Shown here in pieces: positions 16,767 through 25,110 of a stretch of 33,404 bases of DNA. The translations under genes were made by a program, and so were the position numbers. This DNA comes from an uncultured Saprospiraceae bacterium (GTDB taxonomy: Bacteria > Bacteroidota > Bacteroidia > Chitinophagales > Saprospiraceae): NCBI GenBank assembly GCA_937928405.1, contig CALFWZ010000204.1, forward strand, positions 1 to 33,404, in the 5' to 3' direction. The notes under the pieces were generated by a model. That model saw nothing but the letters and a program-made list of their open reading frames with translations, did not search any database and was not told the DNA's origin. Position 1 is the first letter of the stretch, and every line of letters starts with the position of its first letter.

Positions 16767-17561
16767 TTATGTTCCTTTCGTTTTCCTTAGACTATTAACA
16801 GTCATTAGCAAAAAATCTAAGCCCTTTTTATATGCTAATGTTTCATAATCGAGCCCAATGGCTCTAATATTATCATAATACTTTGGTTTGTTTGTGTAAT
16901 AGTTTTTTTCCAATTCGATGGCTATCGCTTTGTCTCCAATTTTTTCTCTTAAAAACCACTTTTCTATTAATCTAGCTGTTCTCCCATTTCCATCTTGTAG
17001 GGGATGTATCTTTAAAAAAACTAAATGGATAAAGGAGGCATAGTAAAATACTTCTATGGTTGATAAATCGGACTTTCTAAGTTTCTTTATATCATTAAAT
17101 AAGTTATTCCATGCTGATTTTACTTTTTTTGGCTCGCAGGCTACATATTCAATTCTATCCGCTTCGTTTAAAACAAACATAGGGTTCATTCTTAAGATAC
17201 CTCTTTGATTAGCGGACAATAAATTTTGACTTAATATTTTATGAGCCTTTAGGACATTTTTTTTGCTCAATTTTTTATGTTGCGAAAACACATAAGCTGC
17301 AAAAAGGTCATCGGCCTTTTTTGTATAATCTGGTTCATATTTTACCTTTAGAAATTTATGCTTGAGATAACTATCCGCTTCGATCTGCTCTCCTTCAATT
17401 TTTGAAGAATAAACGGAAGAGACAGAAGTATAAAAACTGAAATAATCAAAAGGTATTTTTTCTTTTGATTTTATCGTCAGATTTTCTAGTGGTTTAAAGT
17501 CAATTTGATCTTTAAATTCCTTGAGTAAATCATTGGATATTATTTCTAGGTTTTTAACCAT
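16767..17561 (-). CDS. Fic-domain protein with N-terminal inhibitory helix (class II)
   Basis: A 264-residue protein. The Fic catalytic loop HPLQDGNGRTAR (186-197) fits HPFx[D/E]GNGRxxR with Leu for Phe, and supplies the His base and phosphate-binding Arg used in AMPylation or related transfers. The autoinhibitory motif [S/T]xxxE[G/N] is present upstream (S52...E56-G57 in VYSSKIEGE), so this is a class II Fic, held inactive until the helix is displaced. No separate antitoxin-like gene flanks it. There is no C-terminal DNA-binding domain. The target protein is unknown. The AT-rich coding sequence and isolated position between housekeeping genes are compatible with transfer, but not proof. Confidence 0.9.
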   Translation of the reverse strand: MVKNLEIISNDLLKEFKDQIDFKPLENLTIKSKEKIPFDYFSFYTSVSSVYSSKIEGEQIEADSYLKHKFLKVKYEPDYTKKADDLFAAYVFSQHKKLSKKNVLKAHKILSQNLLSANQRGILRMNPMFVLNEADRIEYVACEPKKVKSAWNNLFNDIKKLRKSDLSTIEVFYYASFIHLVFLKIHPLQDGNGRTARLIEKWFLREKIGDKAIAIELEKNYYTNKPKYYDNIRAIGLDYETLAYKKGLDFLLMTVNSLRKTKGT

Positions 17562-17658
17562 AGGTTATTATCTTGATTTGATTCGGATTTGTATTATTAG
17601 TGCTTGACCTTTAATAGATTTTTACTTGTCCTCTTTTATCATTTTTGCTAATTGTACA

Positions 17659-17703
17659 AATCAACAAATCCGGACATCAACAAATCCGCACATCAACAAA
17701 TTA
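17659..17703 (+). repeat. Three tandem copies of a 16-bp unit
   Basis: A unit resembling CATCAACAAATCCGSA is repeated at 17659-17674, 17675-17690 and 17691-17703 (partial). The last copy contains the stop codon of the cystathionine beta-synthase gene. The word TCAACAA recurs at 4331-4362 and 13632-13688 (other orientations). Confidence 0.7.
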
Positions 17704-19059
17704 CACCGCCTGCAAAATATCATACTGCGTCAAAATATGCAGCCCACCCGCTTTGTCCTTCGCAATCACCGCCGGAATCGTTTTATTGATAAAACCCGTT
17801 AATTGTCGGTAGGGTAGGTCTTCGTTGACGATGGGAAAAGCCTCGCCCATGATCTCTTTGATCGGTTGATCCGTTTTGTTGTCTGAATTTGAAAGTAAGA
17901 AATTCAACACGGAAGATTCTGTAATTGAACCGATAATGTTATTTTCTTCGTCTACAATCGGCATTTGAGAAATATCATTATCCTTCATCTGATCGAGTGC
18001 CTTTTGAATCGGATCATTGATCTGCAAGGTCATAAAATGTTTATCAGACTTACGAGCGATCAAATCACTTACTTTTAGTTCTGTATCCAAAAATCCACGA
18101 TCACGCATCCAGTCATCATTGTAAATTTTGCCGATATAACGGCTCCCGTGATCGTGCACCAAGACCACAACCACATCGTCAGGTTTGAGGTGGTCTTTTA
18201 GCTGGCGGACCCCACAAAAAGCAGATCCAGCTGAATATCCGAATAACATACCTTCTTCTTTTGCTAGACGACGCGCCATGACGGCACCATCTTTATCGGT
18301 TACTTTTTCGAATCTATCAATCAGCTCAAAGTCTACATTTTTAGGTAAAATATCTTCTCCGATTCCTTCGGTGATGTAGGAATAAATTTCTTTTTCATCA
18401 AATACACCTGTTTCGTGGTATTTTTTAAAAACAGAACCATAGGTGTCAATTCCCCAGATTTTAATATTTGGATTTTTTTCTTTTAGAAATTTAGCACAAC
18501 CGGATATCGTACCGCCCGTTCCAACGCCCACTACAAAGTGGGTGATTTTGCCATCCGTTTGTTCCCAAATTTCTGGACCAGTAGATTGGTAGTGTGCTGC
18601 ACGATTGGCAAGATTATCATATTGATTAAACCAGAAAGAGTTAGGAATCTCCTTACTTAACCGCTCTGCTACAGAATAATAAGAACGCGGATCATCTGGG
18701 GTTACATTGGTGGGACAAACGATTACTTCGGAACCCATCGCGCGCAACAAATCAAGTTTTTCTTTAGACTGTTTGTCGCTAGTGGTAAAAATAGTTTTAT
18801 ATCCTTTCACACAAGCCGCTAATGCCAATCCCATTCCTGTATTACCACTGGTACATTCTATTATGGTACCGCCAGGTTTAATTTTTCCATCTTTTTCAGC
18901 CGCTTCTAGCATATTAAGTGCCATTCGGTCTTTGGTAGAATGTCCTGGGTTGAAAGTTTCTACTTTACAAAGAACGAGTGCAGGGATATCACTGGTAATT
19001 TTATTGATTTTTACCATGGGTGTATTACCGATGGTTTCTAGGATGTTATTATAATACAT
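17701..19059 (-). CDS. Cystathionine beta-synthase (PLP enzyme with CBS domain pair)
   Basis: A 452-residue enzyme joining homocysteine and serine to make cystathionine (transsulfuration). The PLP-dependent fold-type II core has ETIGNTPMV, the PLP-binding Lys in GHSTKDRM (K43 from this ATG), TSGNTG, and GTGGT. The C-terminal third (about 330-452) is a pair of CBS domains that regulate such enzymes. Cysteine synthase usually lacks CBS domains, so the CBS enzyme is favoured. A TTG two codons upstream would add two residues; the ATG at 19059 is preferred. An exact -7 box (TACCTTTG, minus, 19142-19149) lies upstream, giving a leader of about 75 bases. Confidence 0.9.
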   Translation of the reverse strand: MYYNNILETIGNTPMVKINKITSDIPALVLCKVETFNPGHSTKDRMALNMLEAAEKDGKIKPGGTIIECTSGNTGMGLALAACVKGYKTIFTTSDKQSKEKLDLLRAMGSEVIVCPTNVTPDDPRSYYSVAERLSKEIPNSFWFNQYDNLANRAAHYQSTGPEIWEQTDGKITHFVVGVGTGGTISGCAKFLKEKNPNIKIWGIDTYGSVFKKYHETGVFDEKEIYSYITEGIGEDILPKNVDFELIDRFEKVTDKDGAVMARRLAKEEGMLFGYSAGSAFCGVRQLKDHLKPDDVVVVLVHDHGSRYIGKIYNDDWMRDRGFLDTELKVSDLIARKSDKHFMTLQINDPIQKALDQMKDNDISQMPIVDEENNIIGSITESSVLNFLLSNSDNKTDQPIKEIMGEAFPIVNEDLPYRQLTGFINKTIPAVIAKDKAGGLHILTQYDILQAV

Positions 19060-19141
19060 ATTCAATAATTTAATTTGGGTATTTAGCTTTAGTCTAATGA
19101 CCAGCTTTTTTAACGAAGCTAGTAGGCAAAAGATGCAGGTG

Positions 19142-19149
19142 CAAAGGTA
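19142..19149 (-). promoter_or_regulatory. Bacteroidota -7 box for cystathionine beta-synthase
   Basis: On the minus strand this reads TACCTTTG, an exact TAnnTTTG match. Transcription would start near 19135. Confidence 0.5.
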
Positions 19150-19352
19150 CGAACTTTAGGATGGCGAAAAAAATGAAGGGAAAGGGATAAACCTTATGAT
19201 TTTAAGGAGTATTTGAAATATTTTAGAGGAGACTAAGCATATTGAATTTCTAGGATTGAATTAAAACATAGTATTCCAACTCTATAAACAGTAGTTTTAA
19301 TGAAATAAATCTATCAGCTATCAAAATTATTCGATATTGATTGATTGGATAC

Positions 19353-19371
19353 CTTGCCTGCGGCAGGCAGG
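19353..19371 (-). terminator. GC-rich hairpin after the LysM gene
   Basis: An 8-bp stem built on GCCTG/CAGGC, with one G-U pair and a 3-nt CGG loop, stands out against AT-rich surroundings 20 bases past the LysM stop. There is no strong T-run. Similar GC-rich GCCTGC hairpins recur between genes in many Bacteroidota. Confidence 0.4.
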
Positions 19372-19390
19372 TTCATCATTGAATATTCTG

Positions 19391-20245
19391 CTATTTTTTA
19401 ACCCAAACATAAAAACGACTGTCCTTCCCACCTAAAGCGCGAGCAGTCTGACGGGAGACCACGACTATTACGTCCTTGGTATGTACTGATTTTGGAATCC
19501 GGCCCAATACTTTGGCGCGTACGGTTTTCCCATTCATAGGGTTCTTGATCGTAATGTAAGAGCGTAGTTTGGCAGTACGGTGTAAGACGGAGTGGCCGGC
19601 ACGGTCTTTTAGTTCTTTTTTACAATAGGCTGCTCCCGCTTCGTTGAATCCTTTGCGGTCACCAGTTCCTTTTTTGTAGGCCATTTCTTTGAGCCGTTCC
19701 TCCGTCCATTCGGGATTGGTTTTGAAATTATGATGACTTGCAGGAATTCCAGTCTTTTTTAGATAGCCCACATGTAAAATTTGACCGATGTCTAGATTGT
19801 GTGTAATAATAGAATTTCGTTCCAGCAGCGTATCGACTGGCATCTTAAAACGAGTACGGGCAATATTAAAAGCAGTATCTCCCTTGCGAACTTTATAACA
19901 AAGGGCATAATAAGCGTCTCGATTGACGCCTTTTGATTGGAAACGTAGGATGGATTTTTTAGGAAGTGGAATATTTAATTGCTGACCAGGGGCAATCAGA
20001 TTGCTAACAATTTGTGGATTGAAAAAGTATAAATCTCCCATAGAGAGCCCATAATGTTGTGAAATACTATAGAGGGTTTCACTCTTTTTGATCGTATGCT
20101 CAAAACTAAAGTTGTTATTATCAGTAACATTGATAAAAACAGTATCTTGTGGAATAAGACTGGGAATAGTATCGGTTGTAGTAGCACTGGAAAATCCAGT
20201 TACTAGCAAGCCAATGAAGATTAGCAGTTTTTCTAAGTTTTGCAT
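19391..20245 (-). CDS. LysM-domain protein with C-terminal RlpA-like barrel
   Basis: A 284-residue exported protein. A signal peptide (about 1-22) is followed by two LysM domains, TIKKSETLYSISQHYGLS (about 50-95) and KVRKGDTAFNIARTRFK (about 118-160), which bind peptidoglycan. The C-terminal region (about 195-284) resembles the double-psi beta-barrel of RlpA-type proteins: GAAYCKK, HRTAKLRSYITIKNPMNG, VVVSRQTARALGG. RlpA is a lytic transglycosylase in some bacteria; the active Asp and His here were not confirmed, so activity is open. An exact -7 box (TAAGTTTG, minus, 20295-20302) supports the start, with a leader of about 43 bases. It is divergent from kdsB. Confidence 0.87.
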   Translation of the reverse strand: MQNLEKLLIFIGLLVTGFSSATTTDTIPSLIPQDTVFINVTDNNNFSFEHTIKKSETLYSISQHYGLSMGDLYFFNPQIVSNLIAPGQQLNIPLPKKSILRFQSKGVNRDAYYALCYKVRKGDTAFNIARTRFKMPVDTLLERNSIITHNLDIGQILHVGYLKKTGIPASHHNFKTNPEWTEERLKEMAYKKGTGDRKGFNEAGAAYCKKELKDRAGHSVLHRTAKLRSYITIKNPMNGKTVRAKVLGRIPKSVHTKDVIVVVSRQTARALGGKDSRFYVWVKK

Positions 20246-20294
20246 AATGTTTCAGTATGTTCTGGTAAATTGTCAATTCTAAAGTTCCCTTTGA

Positions 20295-20302
20295 CAAACT
20301 TA
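20295..20302 (-). promoter_or_regulatory. Bacteroidota -7 box for the LysM gene
   Basis: On the minus strand this reads TAAGTTTG, an exact TAnnTTTG match. The start of transcription would be near 20288. Confidence 0.5.
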
Positions 20303-20359
20303 TTTACCTTGTAAGAATAGATAAAATTAAGGTTTTTTCAATAAAAATGTAAAAAAGAT

Positions 20360-21091
20360 ATGCAAACGATCGGAATAATACCGGCACGTTATGATTCGGT
20401 TCGCTTTCCTGGTAAACCTTTAGTAGATATTCGGGGCAAAACCATGATTCAGCGGGTATATGAGCGAGCGAGTGCGGCGCAGGAGCTAGATTTGGTGGTC
20501 GTAGCGACAGATGACCCTCGTATCGAGGAGGCAGTACAGGCATTTGGTGGCAGGGTAGAGAGGACGCGACGGGACCACCTCAGTGGAACAGACCGAGTAG
20601 CGGAGGCTGCTTTAGCGTTTCCGGAAGCAGATATAATCATCAATATTCAAGGGGACGAACCTTTTATTTTTTCCGAACAGATCAATCAGTTGGTGCGCTT
20701 TATTCGAGAAAGACCTAGTTTGGAAATTGCCACGATGGCAAAACGAATTACCGAGCGTAATCTAATTGAAAATCCCAATGTAGTGAAGGTGGTGACCAAT
20801 GTGAATGCTCAAGCCCTCTATTTTAGTCGGGCACCCATTCCTTTTCAGCGGGGAGGGGAGAAGGATTCCCACTTTTGGAAGCATATTGGCTTATATATTT
20901 TTCGGGCGGAGGCTTTGCAGCGCATCACCGCACTGCCACCTCATCCGTTAGAGCAGACTGAAAAGCTGGAACAACTTCGTTGGTTGGCTAATGGGCTCAA
21001 AATTGGTGTGGCTGAAACGGAACTCGAATCCATTGCTATTGATCACCCAGAAGATTTAATTCGCCTAGAAAAATTTATGGACCAATTATGA
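20360..21091 (+). CDS. kdsB: 3-deoxy-manno-octulosonate cytidylyltransferase (KdsB)
   Basis: A 243-residue cytoplasmic enzyme that activates Kdo with CTP to CMP-Kdo for lipopolysaccharide core synthesis. It has the nucleotide-binding N-terminus IPARYDSVRFPGKPL, the conserved ATDD, SGTDRVAEA, INIQGDEPF (metal-binding Asp), and HIGLYIFRAEAL near 175-186. Length matches known KdsB (about 245). Its stop overlaps the NUDIX start by 4 bases (ATGA), so the two are translationally coupled. Confidence 0.95.
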   Translation: MQTIGIIPARYDSVRFPGKPLVDIRGKTMIQRVYERASAAQELDLVVVATDDPRIEEAVQAFGGRVERTRRDHLSGTDRVAEAALAFPEADIIINIQGDEPFIFSEQINQLVRFIRERPSLEIATMAKRITERNLIENPNVVKVVTNVNAQALYFSRAPIPFQRGGEKDSHFWKHIGLYIFRAEALQRITALPPHPLEQTEKLEQLRWLANGLKIGVAETELESIAIDHPEDLIRLEKFMDQL

Positions 21092-21627
21092 AATTTTGTA
21101 GCAACTGCGGACATAGCGTTTATTTAAAGGATATTCCGGATGATACCTATCCGCGTTTTTTTTGTGATCAATGTGAAAGAATTCATTATCAAAATCCCAA
21201 CGTAGTGGTGGGATGTTTACCGATTTGGAAAGATCAGATCATGTTGTGTAAAAGAGCGATTGAACCTCGCAAAGGTTTTTGGAATCTCCCAGGCGGTTAT
21301 CTGGAAAATGGGGAGACCGTGGAGGAGGGCGCTATGCGAGAAGTTTGGGAAGAAGCAGGCATTCGCGTAACCGTTACTGGTTTGCATACTGTTTTTAGTA
21401 TTCCTAAAATTAATCAGGTGTATATGCACTTTTTGGCAGCAATGCCTGATCTTAATTATGTGCCTGGAGTAGAAAGCCTAGAGGTGAAAATGTTTGTAGA
21501 AGCAGACATACCTTGGAAAGAATTGGCATTTAGTTCTTCTACTTTTAGTTTGAAAAAATATTTTGAAGATCAGAAAAATGGGCAAAAGCAAGTTCATTTG
21601 GGCCAATATACGTACCCAATTGAATAA
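21088..21627 (+). CDS. NUDIX hydrolase with N-terminal zinc ribbon
   Basis: A 179-residue protein. An N-terminal zinc ribbon (C4-x2-C7 and C26-x2-C29) precedes a NUDIX domain whose box matches Gx5Ex7REUXEEXGU exactly (G70 to I92), with metal-binding Glu residues E85, E88 and E89. The zinc-ribbon architecture resembles NADH pyrophosphatase-like (NudC-type) enzymes, though shorter; the substrate is not assigned. Translationally coupled to kdsB through a 4-base overlap. Confidence 0.9.
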   Translation: MKFCSNCGHSVYLKDIPDDTYPRFFCDQCERIHYQNPNVVVGCLPIWKDQIMLCKRAIEPRKGFWNLPGGYLENGETVEEGAMREVWEEAGIRVTVTGLHTVFSIPKINQVYMHFLAAMPDLNYVPGVESLEVKMFVEADIPWKELAFSSSTFSLKKYFEDQKNGQKQVHLGQYTYPIE

Positions 21628-22193
21628 TTTTGCTTCTTTACAAGATTTAATGATTCTATCAGTTGGGTGATAATCGGTCAATTTAGAGGGATAAAAAATA
21701 GACAATATTTTTTTTAAATAAATTTATATTGTTTTAATGTTAAGGAAATATTTTTTTATTTAAGGAATTAATTTTTTCTAAATTTATTTTTAAAGCTTTC
21801 TTAAAACTCATTTAGCCTGACTTTGACCTAAATCAGTGAGTAATTATATTGTTAGGTAGCGTAAATAACTGATTTTCAAATGCATCCTTTTTTTGCTTAT
21901 TTTGAGACATTTATCATTAGGAAAATTACATCAATTAATTATTTACTAATGATAAAAAAAATTATGTGAGGAAGTCTATTATTTCATTTTTTATTTCGAA
22001 CTAATTTTACCACTTTTGTAGTCCTCAAAAAAAGAAGGGTATTTAATTTCCTCCATCTTTGAGAATGGTTGACTTAGCTACACACTACTCTGGTCACCAA
22101 CTACTTCTCCTACTATGAATACTTGAGAAACGAAACTACACAGATCTAATTTATTGTTTTATACCCCCTTTTCGGGTTTAAAGAATCTGAAGA
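21628..22193. other. AT-rich region upstream of dnaA
   Basis: No gene was seen. It is strongly AT-rich and lies next to dnaA, so a replication origin was considered, but no TTATCCACA-type DnaA box was found by eye. Two near -7 boxes (CACTTTTG at 22011-22018, CATCTTTG at 22054-22061) could serve dnaA, each with one mismatch. Confidence 0.45.
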
Positions 22194-23609
22194 ATGATTA
22201 AAGATTGTGCTACAGTGTGGGATAGCTGTCTGCGAACGATTCGTAAAAACGTGAATTCGCAAAGCTTTAAAACTTGGTTTGAACCTATCCGTCCGGTGAG
22301 GCTGGAAGAGGGGGCTCTGACTATTCAGGTACCTAATAAGTTTTTCTACGAATGGTTAGAAGAACACTACGTGGCTTTGTTAAAAAGAACCATCCGACAA
22401 GAACTAGGAGACATGGGGCGGTTGGAATACCAAATTCTAATGTCTAAAGCGACTCAGGTTCCTGCAGCAATTGCGGCTACGGATAAAAGCGACGCTAACA
22501 CACCCGGTTCGGTGGATACCGGAAACATAAAAAATCCCTTTGTAATTCCTGGCATTCGAAAGCTGAAAATCGATCCGCAATTGAATGCTTCTTATATTTT
22601 CGAAAATTTTATTGAAGGTGATTGTAACCGATTAGCTCGCTCAGCAGGTATGGCGGTAGCAGCCAAACCGGGAGGAACCGCTTTCAACCCGCTGGTGCTT
22701 TTTGGCGATGTTGGACTTGGAAAAACGCATCTAGCACAGGCCATCGGAAATCAAGTGCTCAATGAGCAACAAGGAAAAACTGTCCTCTACGTCTCTTCAG
22801 AGAAATTTACCAACCAAATCATCGATTCTATTCGTAATAATGCGGTGAATGATTTTGTTAATTTCTACCAATTGATTGACGTACTAATTGTTGATGATAT
22901 TCAGTTTTTAGCCAATAAGCAAAAAACACAAGAAATCTTCTTCCATATCTTTAACCAGCTACATCAAAACGGTAAGCAAATCATTATGACTTCGGATCGA
23001 CCGCCGAAAGATTTGGATGGTATGGAAGAACGATTGATTTCCCGTTTTAAATGGGGATTGTCGGCTGATTTAGGAACGCCCGACCTTGAGACTAGAATGG
23101 CAATTTTAGCCTCTAAAATGGACCAAGAAGGCTTGGACATCCCGCACGACGTAACTGAGTTTATTTGCTATAATATCAAAAATAATATCCGAGAACTGGA
23201 AGGCGTACTGATTAGTCTAGTGGCGCAGTCTTCGCTGAATCGCCGAGAGATTGACTTAGAACTGGCCAAAGAGGTAATCAAGAATTTTGTTAACCAGATG
23301 TCTAAAGAGATTACGGTTGAATTTATTCAAAATTTGGTAGCGGATCACTTTGATGTACCAGTCGAAAAGCTCAAAGGACAAACCCGAAAGCGCGGAATCG
23401 TCATTGCTCGACAATTGTCCATGTATTTAGCAAAAAACCTTACCAATAAGTCGCTGAAAGCCATTGGTGAGAATTTTGGAGGGCGAGATCATTCTACGGT
23501 TATCTATTCTTGCAAAGCTGTTCAAGATCTTTTGGATACCGATATGATCTTTAAAGATACCGTTACTGACCTACAAAAGAAGATAAAACTCAACTTAAAC
23601 GAGAAATAA
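22194..23609 (+). CDS. dnaA: Chromosomal replication initiator protein DnaA
   Basis: A 471-residue protein with the full four-domain layout. Domain I (about 1-80) binds the helicase loader and DnaB-type partners; domain II (about 85-125) is a linker. Domain III is the AAA+ ATPase, with Walker A GDVGLGKTH (171-179) and Walker B VLIVDDIQF (230-238). Domain IV carries the DnaA signature GGRDHSTVIYSCKAV (about 429-443) that reads DnaA boxes. It opens the origin DNA in an ATP-dependent manner. It is followed by a strong terminator. No dnaN or other replication gene lies beside it here, so its presence alone does not mark the origin. Confidence 0.98.
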   Translation: MIKDCATVWDSCLRTIRKNVNSQSFKTWFEPIRPVRLEEGALTIQVPNKFFYEWLEEHYVALLKRTIRQELGDMGRLEYQILMSKATQVPAAIAATDKSDANTPGSVDTGNIKNPFVIPGIRKLKIDPQLNASYIFENFIEGDCNRLARSAGMAVAAKPGGTAFNPLVLFGDVGLGKTHLAQAIGNQVLNEQQGKTVLYVSSEKFTNQIIDSIRNNAVNDFVNFYQLIDVLIVDDIQFLANKQKTQEIFFHIFNQLHQNGKQIIMTSDRPPKDLDGMEERLISRFKWGLSADLGTPDLETRMAILASKMDQEGLDIPHDVTEFICYNIKNNIRELEGVLISLVAQSSLNRREIDLELAKEVIKNFVNQMSKEITVEFIQNLVADHFDVPVEKLKGQTRKRGIVIARQLSMYLAKNLTNKSLKAIGENFGGRDHSTVIYSCKAVQDLLDTDMIFKDTVTDLQKKIKLNLNEK

Positions 23610-23642
23610 TAGGCGTTACTTTAACCAAAAACAAAAAAAAAT

Positions 23643-23682
23643 AAAAAAAACCTGGTTCTTCACGAACCAGGTTTTTTTTTTC
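23643..23682 (+). terminator. Intrinsic terminator after dnaA
   Basis: CCTGGTTC/GAACCAGG, an 8-bp stem with a 5-nt loop, is preceded by an A-run and followed by a long T-run. The A/T flanks extend the stem and would allow bidirectional termination. Confidence 0.92.
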
Positions 23683-23759
23683 TTGTTACATACAGGGGTT
23701 TAACATTTCATCTCATTTGAACCCACTATTATTCGATTTTTTCACTCAATTATCTATTT

Positions 23760-24326
23760 ATGACTATTCAAGAAGTAATTGGCCGGCTGGAAGCAGGCAA
23801 CAAAAACTTTGTTAATGACAAACTAGACGGAAAACTACAGAATAGCTCCCGTCGCAGTAGTTTAACCGCAGGACAAGAACCTTATGCGATTATTCTAAGT
23901 TGTGCAGACAGTAGAGTAGTACCAGAACTAGCTTTCGACGCTGGTCTAGGTGAGTTATTCGTCATTCGAGTAGCTGGAAACGTCGCCAATAATTCATCTA
24001 TTGCAAGTATCGAATATGCAGTAGCTCACCTTGGAACTACGGTAATTGTTGTTCTAGGACATGAAAGTTGTGGAGCGGTTACTGCGGCTATGGGCGGTGG
24101 TGATAACGGACATAATCTCAACCATTTATTATCTCATATTACGCCAGCGTTAGCCGCTAGTGCCGACGGTGCTCCTGTCAATGATGTGGTTAAGAAAAAT
24201 GCGGAATTGACGGGTCAGGAATTAAAAAATCGTTCAGCTATTATCCGAGATGCCGTAGAAAGTGGAAAAGTAAAAATTGTTCCAGCTTATTATAATCTGG
24301 GAAGTGGAGCGGTAGATTGGTTATAG
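23760..24326 (+). CDS. Beta-class carbonic anhydrase
   Basis: A 188-residue enzyme hydrating CO2 to bicarbonate. The zinc ligands and active-site dyad are visible: C48-x-D50-x-R52 in SCADSR, then H101 and C104 in GHESCGAV. RVAGNVANN also matches the family. The length is at the short end of the family. No signal peptide, so cytoplasmic. It is a monocistronic gene between terminators and unrelated genes. Confidence 0.94.
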   Translation: MTIQEVIGRLEAGNKNFVNDKLDGKLQNSSRRSSLTAGQEPYAIILSCADSRVVPELAFDAGLGELFVIRVAGNVANNSSIASIEYAVAHLGTTVIVVLGHESCGAVTAAMGGGDNGHNLNHLLSHITPALAASADGAPVNDVVKKNAELTGQELKNRSAIIRDAVESGKVKIVPAYYNLGSGAVDWL

Positions 24327-24452
24327 AGATAGCTTTACATACAGAATCGAGACCGAATGAGCTTGCTTATGTATGTAATTATTTTTATATCCAAGGATTA
24401 GAATAAATATTTCAAATTAAATGCACTTTAGTAAAGCTGTGTATTAAACTTA

Positions 24453-25058
24453 ATGCTTATGTTATTTGCCACAGATTGTATTTTTGATGAAGGTAGTGAG
24501 TTAATAGGGGACTTTGATTTCAATGAAAATGAGTATCCAGTAATGCTGATAGCTTCAGCTGATACAATAAATATTGATGAGCCTTTCACCGTAGAAGTAA
24601 ATCTACCGATACTAATGAAAGACAATAGTGGCGTCGAGCACGCAATATTAGATGCTCCTAATCTTACGATCGGATTTAAATACTTAGAAAAGGTTGAGCC
24701 GCTAGAGAAAACCAATATGGTTATGAGCGAAAACTTATACAAGAAAATTGACCAGTATTTAAGCCAAGATGTGAAAATAGGAAGCTCAGATGGTGAATTA
24801 CCTTTGAGATATGAGACAGCATTAATTGATAATAAATATCAACTTAAAATTGAATTTACCGTCAAACAAAAAGGGATCTATCTTGTAGAAATAGAACATA
24901 ATGAAAACAAGATAATGGTAGAAGATATTCTTGGTTTTGACGGTATAGATTTCAAACAACCAAAATTTTGCTGGAAGGAAAATCCAATCAATCAGGTAGT
25001 AGAATACTACAGTGACGAGTTTGATCAATCCAATAAGTTTATATTTGAAGTAAATTAA
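24453..25058 (+). CDS. Orphan protein, possible frameshifted lipoprotein
   Basis: A 201-residue protein not recognised. After a short hydrophobic N-terminus and a Cys (FATDC) it is acidic and predominantly beta-strand-like, with Asn- and Glu-rich stretches and a Cys-Trp pair (FCWKE) near residue 177. The listed ATG gives too short a signal. The preceding bases, from an ATG at 24421, encode MHFSKAVY and then a stop; joined by a one-base shift they would supply a basic n-region and hydrophobic core before the Cys, as in a lipoprotein. That suggests the start was disrupted by a frameshift, or that translation begins late. It is followed by a degenerate IS982 element. Confidence 0.5.
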   Translation: MLMLFATDCIFDEGSELIGDFDFNENEYPVMLIASADTINIDEPFTVEVNLPILMKDNSGVEHAILDAPNLTIGFKYLEKVEPLEKTNMVMSENLYKKIDQYLSQDVKIGSSDGELPLRYETALIDNKYQLKIEFTVKQKGIYLVEIEHNENKIMVEDILGFDGIDFKQPKFCWKENPINQVVEYYSDEFDQSNKFIFEVN

Positions 25059-25110
25059 TCAGTAGATTAGATACTAAATTACTGCTAGGTAATAAGTTTT
25101 GATTAAAAAT

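Larger units (their letters stand above)
19066..19390. other. Intergenic region, no gene seen
   Basis: Contains the promoter of the cystathionine beta-synthase gene near 19142-19149 (minus) and, near the LysM gene end, a GC-rich hairpin at 19353-19371. The remainder is AT-rich, without a credible coding frame. Confidence 0.5.

Noticed and set aside
17659..17703. CRISPR-like direct repeats
   Set aside because: The units are adjacent with no unique spacers and no cas genes nearby; it is a simple tandem repeat at a gene end.
21628..22193. Replication origin beside dnaA
   Set aside because: The region is AT-rich and next to dnaA, but no TTATCCACA-like DnaA boxes were found by eye, and no dnaN or other replication gene is adjacent. 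GC skew could not be computed.
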